64,000 bases of DNA from positions 1,426,001-1,490,000 of the forward strand of contig NC_135027.1 in the NCBI RefSeq assembly GCF_051020955.1. Reading direction: 5' to 3'. Positions 58,283 through 64,000 of this stretch are shown here, piece by piece. The position numbers were made by a program, and so were the translations under genes. Each line of letters opens with the position of its first letter. Positions within the stretch are counted from its first letter, which is position 1. Under the pieces are notes generated by a model. The model was given only the letters and a program-made list of their open reading frames with translations, made no database searches and was not told where the DNA came from. The DNA comes from Megalopta genalis. Taxonomy: Eukaryota; Arthropoda; Insecta; Hymenoptera; Halictidae.

Positions 58283-58845
58283 AGCTCTAGAGAATACTAT
58301 ACTTGGACACTAATACTCTAATAATGAACATCGTATTCGAAGAACCACCGTGACATTGTTAACGAACATTCTATCGGTCGAACGAACGAACGAAATAATT
58401 GTCCATCGTGTTCTCTAAAATTGAAGAACCGCATTGCCGGAGCACCTGCTCGCAATAAATACCTCAACCGGTCCGCGCGGATGCTGTAAACCGCAACAAT
58501 GCAAGTTCACCGGTAAATTAGTTCCATCAAATCAGGATTTCCTAAGCCCGCATCGACTTCCTTCTTCCAGTAACCCAGATATATCGGTTCCGGTAAAAGC
58601 GGCGCGTTCGAACACGGCCGAGCGATCGCGTCGATAACGATCCCGTTTCCTCGATCCTCGTAACACCCGTGCGGCCAGTTTCGTGATCCTTTGATAATCA
58701 TCGTGATCGGACTCGCGTCACGGTCCACCGGGAACACCGGATTTAATTACACCGTAAATTCGCGAGTATTGGAACAAGCTGCTGGCGAGGCGATGAATGC
58801 TCTCGACAGGGTTTCGATTGGAATCGAAGATTATCGCGCGGAAGG

Positions 58846-58848
<3 letters not shown>
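58283..58848. other. Unique DNA, no gene recognised
   Basis: Mixed sequence. Nothing recognised. Confidence 0.45.

Positions 58849-58883
<35 letters not shown>
58849..58883. repeat. (GA)n microsatellite
   Basis: Perfect GA run of about 34 bases. Confidence 0.95.
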
Positions 58884-58885
<2 letters not shown>

Positions 58886-61800
58886 TGTGCATCGGAGGTT
58901 TAGGCCTCCGGGAGCATAGTGATCGAGGCCTTCTACGCACCCCTGTTCGATCGTGGATCTCGCATCCCCGCGCTTTGCCTCAGGTATGGGCCGAATCCAG
59001 CGAACAGCTGACTATAGTCCTGTGCCGAGCATGCTGCCAGCACCGCGAAGACAAGGACCAGCAGGCTTGTCTGAAACAGACGCGCAGAAATCGGTTGCGT
59101 TAATTCCCATCAGTGGCAGGATGTTCTCGAGACAGCGCGAAATATTTTAAACGTTTTTATGCTATTTGTTTCGAAAGCTTGTCGGCCGCAGAAAAATTCA
59201 AGTCGATACTTAATTTAAGTCGATATTTATTCCATCGAAAGCAGGACATTTTTTAATCAGAGATGGACCACTCGAAACCTCGAAATCCCTCGGAACTCCT
59301 GAACTTATTAAATAATAATTGGTATAAATAAATTACGAGGGTATTGTGATGATATAAATTAACTTTTGTTCAGCCAACAATGATCCAATCGAGTTCGCGT
59401 TTAGACTTTGGACGCGTTTTAATTGGTACGATTACACCAATCGATTACGATCGTTTATATCGAGAAGACAATTATATTGTAGCTACGTTTAATTTTCGTC
59501 CGATTATGTTCAATAATTAACTTGATTTAGATACTCGTCCAATTAGATATTCGTTAGAAAAATAAAGAAGAGAATAAGCATCGCGGGTTTCGAGAGTTTC
59601 GAAAGCTCACGAAATTTCAGATTCGTGTTTCGCGAATTTAGAAATCAGATTTCGACCCGATCGCTGTTTTCGATGGCTTCGTGCCCTAATTAGGCTCATT
59701 TGGATTCTCGAGTGGCCGTGTTCTTATATAATTTCCGAACGTATCCTCTGCGCGAGCTGTTACATAATTATGGACCGAATAGATTTTCGCTATCGGCTGG
59801 AACAAAATTGAGCAACATGAACAATTTAGAAATAGCTTCTATCGCCGGCGTAATATTTCTTTTTACAATTGCTCTAACAATAACAGCAAGAATAATAACG
59901 ATGGAATGTCTAGTAAAATAAAGGAAGTAGAAGCGGACAATGTAAAATATTCGCGAGCCTAAAAATCTATAATTAGACTCGCCTCCTTTTTATTCCTGGA
60001 CCGGCAGAGGCACCGGCGTTCATCTCGAATTCAAAGTAGCCGTCAATGGATCGAGCGCACATAATGCCCGGTTGCATAATACATTATGCAGTAATAAATT
60101 TGTAAGAGGAGCCCATCGCACCGGTCCTATTAATTAGCACCGAAACCACGCGCCGCGGGTTTCTTCTGGCGTGGAGCACATCAAGGACCGCAGACGTATT
60201 ATTCAAATGTCACCAATTACGCATCCTTGATGGCCACCTTTCACTTGGATCTCCGTTCTTTCTCAATCCGGCGAACACACAAAAACCGATCCGCCGTTCG
60301 AAATCGCGAACAGAGAGTAGACGAGGAACTCTCCTTTCCATTCTGTTCGGGATCTCGCTCCGTTTCGGGCGCGCTTTTAATTAAAATCCACCCAGCCCCC
60401 CCCCCTCCCCCGCCCTGGCCGTCGGTGACGATTTAGGCTCGCTCGGAATATCTCCAGCGCCGGAAACGTCTGTAATTAATGGCCGCGTATTCCGGGAACG
60501 CGGCCGCGAAAAATGATCAACGCGACGAACGGGGCCCGCTTCGTTAGCCGCGAACGATCGCAACCGCGAAATGGATATCTGGGGATACTTTTCCGTGGAA
60601 CGGCTGTCTTCCGATCGAACGGGTACTTTGCGATCAACTGAACTGTCTCGCACACTGGGTGTTGAAATCCGAACTTGATCAGAGAGAAGATTCCGACACA
60701 GAGTCATTTTTATCCTGCAGATTTCCGCGAGGATTCTTTTAAAATCTAAATTAAGGTCTATATTAAATGGTAGAGTTATTATTGACAGCTCTGCGCTAGT
60801 TTCTATCGGTGTAAATTATTTACAAAAAGCGGAATGAGGTGAATTCTTGGGAAATTTTGTGGAATTGGAAACTCGTTTTTCTTTCGTCCCGTGTGAAGAT
60901 TGGTGGCAGGATTTTTACTTGAAAAGGGACTGTATGTTTTTAATTAATGACACAGTTAGTATTGGGATTTTTATGCTAATTTGTACGGATTATTTTATAG
61001 AAATATTTTATAATCGAAATGAGGAGGCAGTTTCTTTTGTTGGAGACTAATGAAGCTCAATGAACTGTCAGCATGGCCAACACATAATTTCTTCAGCTCG
61101 TACACCGAAATTGACGTATGCTTTGTTTGATAAAAGATAATTTTATACCGTGCAAATTATTAATTAATTAATTATTAAATTCATCTATGAAAGATAAAAT
61201 TGTCGACTGCAGCTTCAGCTCGAACAGTTAAGTTGCTGGACAACGTGTACTCTGTTATTCGACAGAGAATAACATTCTATAAAGACAATATACCCGACAC
61301 ACTGCAATAATTTTACCAAAAAAGGACATAATTGTCAGCCGCGGCAGCAGCCAGCAAAATGAAATTGGAAAGCACCGTCCGTTTAATTTCCTAGCGATTC
61401 GAGCCTGCCGAGATAACTCGTGACCTCAGAACGCTTCCAGCGCGTAGAAACGGAAAGATTTATCGTGACCACGGTGGACACCCGTTAGGCTACCGGGCGC
61501 AGCGTGCGCGACAATTTTTACGATCGGTTCGTTGGTCGGCTAACAATGCATGAAAATTTATGGGCCAATAGCAGCGGAATAAAATCAGCGGTGTAAGTGC
61601 TCATTCGGCGGCCGTTAGCCTGCGCGAACATTTCTATCGCGTCGAAAGCGAGCCGAGCCGAGCCGCGCTCGACGAGATCTCCTCGTAAAGCGTTACTTAA
61701 TAAATTAACGTCCCTGGGATGAATTACGACGGACAATGTTCCCGGCAAAAACGGCCCATTACCGCGCAACGGCGTGCCTAGGTCTCGACGAAATCCGAAG

Positions 61801-64000
61801 CGGGACACCCGCGATTGTTAATTGATTATGCGGTCCGGCGAGCTTGTAAATATAGTGATTGACGGTCTCGGGACAGGCCGCTGATAACCGTTGACTATTT
61901 ATCGGTGAAAGTATTTCGTGGTGCAATCGGCTGTATCGTTTCCAGATACGCGGCAGTGAGGCAACTCCGGCGAGGACTGGGCGTCCGAGGGAAAAGAATC
62001 GAGAGATTTCACCGTGCATAATCTCTCCGGAGTGAAACGAAATTTTAATTACCCCGCGGACAGAGGCCCGTCGCGTTTCGACACCTGAGCGGAATACATT
62101 TTCGACGGCGTGTTGTCTCTCGGTTTCCCCGCGGCTCGTAAAATAGAAAGAGGACCCGGGAGAGGCGGAGGACCGTCGTAAAAATGACGCAAACGCCCTG
62201 CGAATCGATTCGTCAATCCCCGCCGTAAATATTCCCCCCTCCCCCCTCCCTCGTATTTACGCCGGGAGTTAGGGGTTGCCGAGGGACGCAGGGAGATTCC
62301 CGAGCACCCGTCTTATTTTTCCCCCGTTTCCCTCGCCGCCGCGCCGTCGTCCGTTACGTAAAAACCTGATGAAATCGTTATTATGCCACTTTACGGTCCG
62401 GCTCGTCACGGATTCCATCGACGTTACCCGCTTCGGAACGAGCCCCACGAATAATTGCGCGCTCAGATCACGCCGATTATGAAGCCGCGAGCGCGTGCGC
62501 GCGCGCGTTCATTCCGCGATCGGCTTCTCTCGATCGAAAGCAAGGCTAGATACCTCGGCCCGGCTAGATCACGCGCGTGCAAACGTCATCGCCGCGCGGT
62601 TTCATTCCCTTCTAGCAATGTCAAGGCGATTAATTGCCGCCCCGCCGACCGCCAGCAGTGATAAAACGATCGCGAGACCCTGCCATGCCCCCCTGGGGAC
62701 CCCTCCCCCCCATCGGGACCTGCTTCATTAGCTGCTGACTCTATTCTTACCTCTGTTCGCTCGCGATTCGATGTGCATTCGCGTGTGCCGCTGCCGCGCG
62801 AAGTGCAACAATAGAATTCTTATCTATTTTAATGTGAGTCGCGCATTGTTCGGACTGTTTCGGATAAATATTTATCGCAGGGAATTATTTGAAACTTTTT
62901 AGTCGTATTTTTTTATTGGAATGAAGATTGTTCGTTGTTCGTCATATGTTGTTCTGTGCCTGATTATATTCGAATAATTATTTATAATTAATCGATGAAC
63001 TTGAGAACAATGTACTTTGTATTCTGTCGGTTTGCGAATGATATGTTATTCGAATGAATTCTTATTCGAGTAAAATATTATTCTATGTTTATGTTATATT
63101 ATATTAAATGATAGAATGCGAAGTGTACTTTTTTTACAGCTAGAGTGCAAATTTTTACGCAAAATACAAATCATTGAGTCGTTCGGAAAACTGATTCGTC
63201 CTTTCGCGAGAAAACGAAAAAGGATTTTTTAAAGTCTAGAGTAAAAAAAGAACTCTTGGACAGTTTTCTGATAGCTTTGAAATCTTATGCTAATACACAG
63301 AAGTCTTGTTTACTTAGTAAGAAACTAACTTAATAAGAAGTCTTATTTTTCAGAAACAGAACAACTTTCCAAACAATTTTCTTTTCTCGCATCAATTGCA
63401 AGAAACAGAAGTGGAATCGAAGATTATCTCTTGTCGTAGCAATTTCATTGTAACGAACTTCGAAAGATTAGTCCGATGTCCGTGGAATTTTCTTCTACAA
63501 ATTCGTATCGCAATCGTATAAAATCTGCAGTCTCTTCATGACTGCAATTATTGTCGAGCAACGTTTCGTCACGACTGACAGTTCAAGTGATAAAAACTGT
63601 CTTAGTACAAAGGAGACGCTCGAGCCTTGCTCTCCGAGCAGGGAAATCGCGGTGCATCGTAAACGATCTCGTTAATTAGGAATCCACGAGGTTTAATGAA
63701 TATTTCATTGCAAAATGAAATTCCGACCGCGGAATGCCACCTATCTGTTCTAAATATGCCTTGTAAAATTGAAACGGGTCGCGCGCCTATTGCGGCACCT
63801 GCGTTTACTTGAACGCGGACGACGTTGATTGGACCGCGGGCAAAGACAACGTAATGATACGTCCGCGTCGTTGATTGGCACCGAGTTTAATTACCGATTT
63901 ATTATTGCGAATACGTGCGGAAGGGAAAAAGGTGTTCCCAGTTTCCTTGAAACCTCGGAAAAATCGTCGAACCGTCGCCGCGTCGCGAAATTCCAGGGCT
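58884..64000. other. Unique DNA, no gene recognised
   Basis: About 5 kb without mobile elements or arrays. GC-rich blocks (60000-60680, 61330-62750) alternate with AT-rich stretches (59150-59600, 62820-63300). A C-rich run at about 60390-60410 and a GC alternation at about 62487-62506 are the only simple patches. The lack of insertions could mean conserved non-coding function, but this cannot be judged from one sequence. Confidence 0.45.

Overview
The window reads as non-coding DNA from an insect nuclear genome, most likely an aculeate hymenopteran (bee or ant). The basis is the mix of CpG-rich, CpG-undepleted unique DNA, many (GA)n/(CT)n tracts, very AT-rich minisatellites, and small DNA-transposon relics with TA or TTAA target sites. 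No database search was possible, so the organism call is an inference. I found no intact protein-coding gene, tRNA or rRNA. The longest open frames lie in simple repeats or GC-rich DNA and match no family I recognise. The window is either intergenic or part of a long intron.

Layout: 1-285 is a TTTAATTTAG-type minisatellite. 2399-3131 is a composite TA-flanked foldback element. 7621-8480 holds a 342-bp tandem duplication sharing sequence with that composite. 8935-9620 is a 14-bp minisatellite and 10795-11235 a 189-bp diverged array. 13589-13906 is a TTAA-flanked element carrying a 44-bp palindromic array. 14735-15448 is the first of three copies of a CAGGGTGTCC-ended family (others at 42310-42921 and 51446-51810). 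17885-18550 is a roughly 17-bp minisatellite. 19855-20560 is a Tc1/mariner-like long-palindrome MITE. 21521-22400 is an array of roughly 200-bp units. 26659-27015 is a hammerhead ribozyme split by a retroposon. 27213-27533 is a piggyBac-like MITE. 34030-34500 is a dead LINE 3' end next to a MITE at 34534-34770. 36974-38340 is an ATTAC satellite. 46195-46651 is a MITE with a second MITE nested in it. 49395-50580 holds two minisatellites, 52580-53345 a 120-bp array interrupted by a piggyBac-like MITE, 56201-56990 a roughly 360-bp array, and 57816-58282 a satellite made of MITE copies. The remaining stretches are unique DNA without recognisable genes.

The most interesting object is at 26659-27015. 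Removing a 278-bp insert and one copy of its 10-bp target duplication (GATGAGTCCT) leaves a 69-nt type III hammerhead ribozyme: GUC cleavage site, CUGAUGA and GAA cores, three perfectly paired stems, and 11-nt complementarity between loops 1 and 2. An intact self-cleaving RNA motif was therefore present here until a retroposon landed in stem II.

The second theme is nested and tandem insertion that dates and defines the mobile elements. Empty sites inside related repeats prove the target duplications of two MITE families: AATT for one and TTAA for the other. Several arrays appear to have grown from transposon ends.
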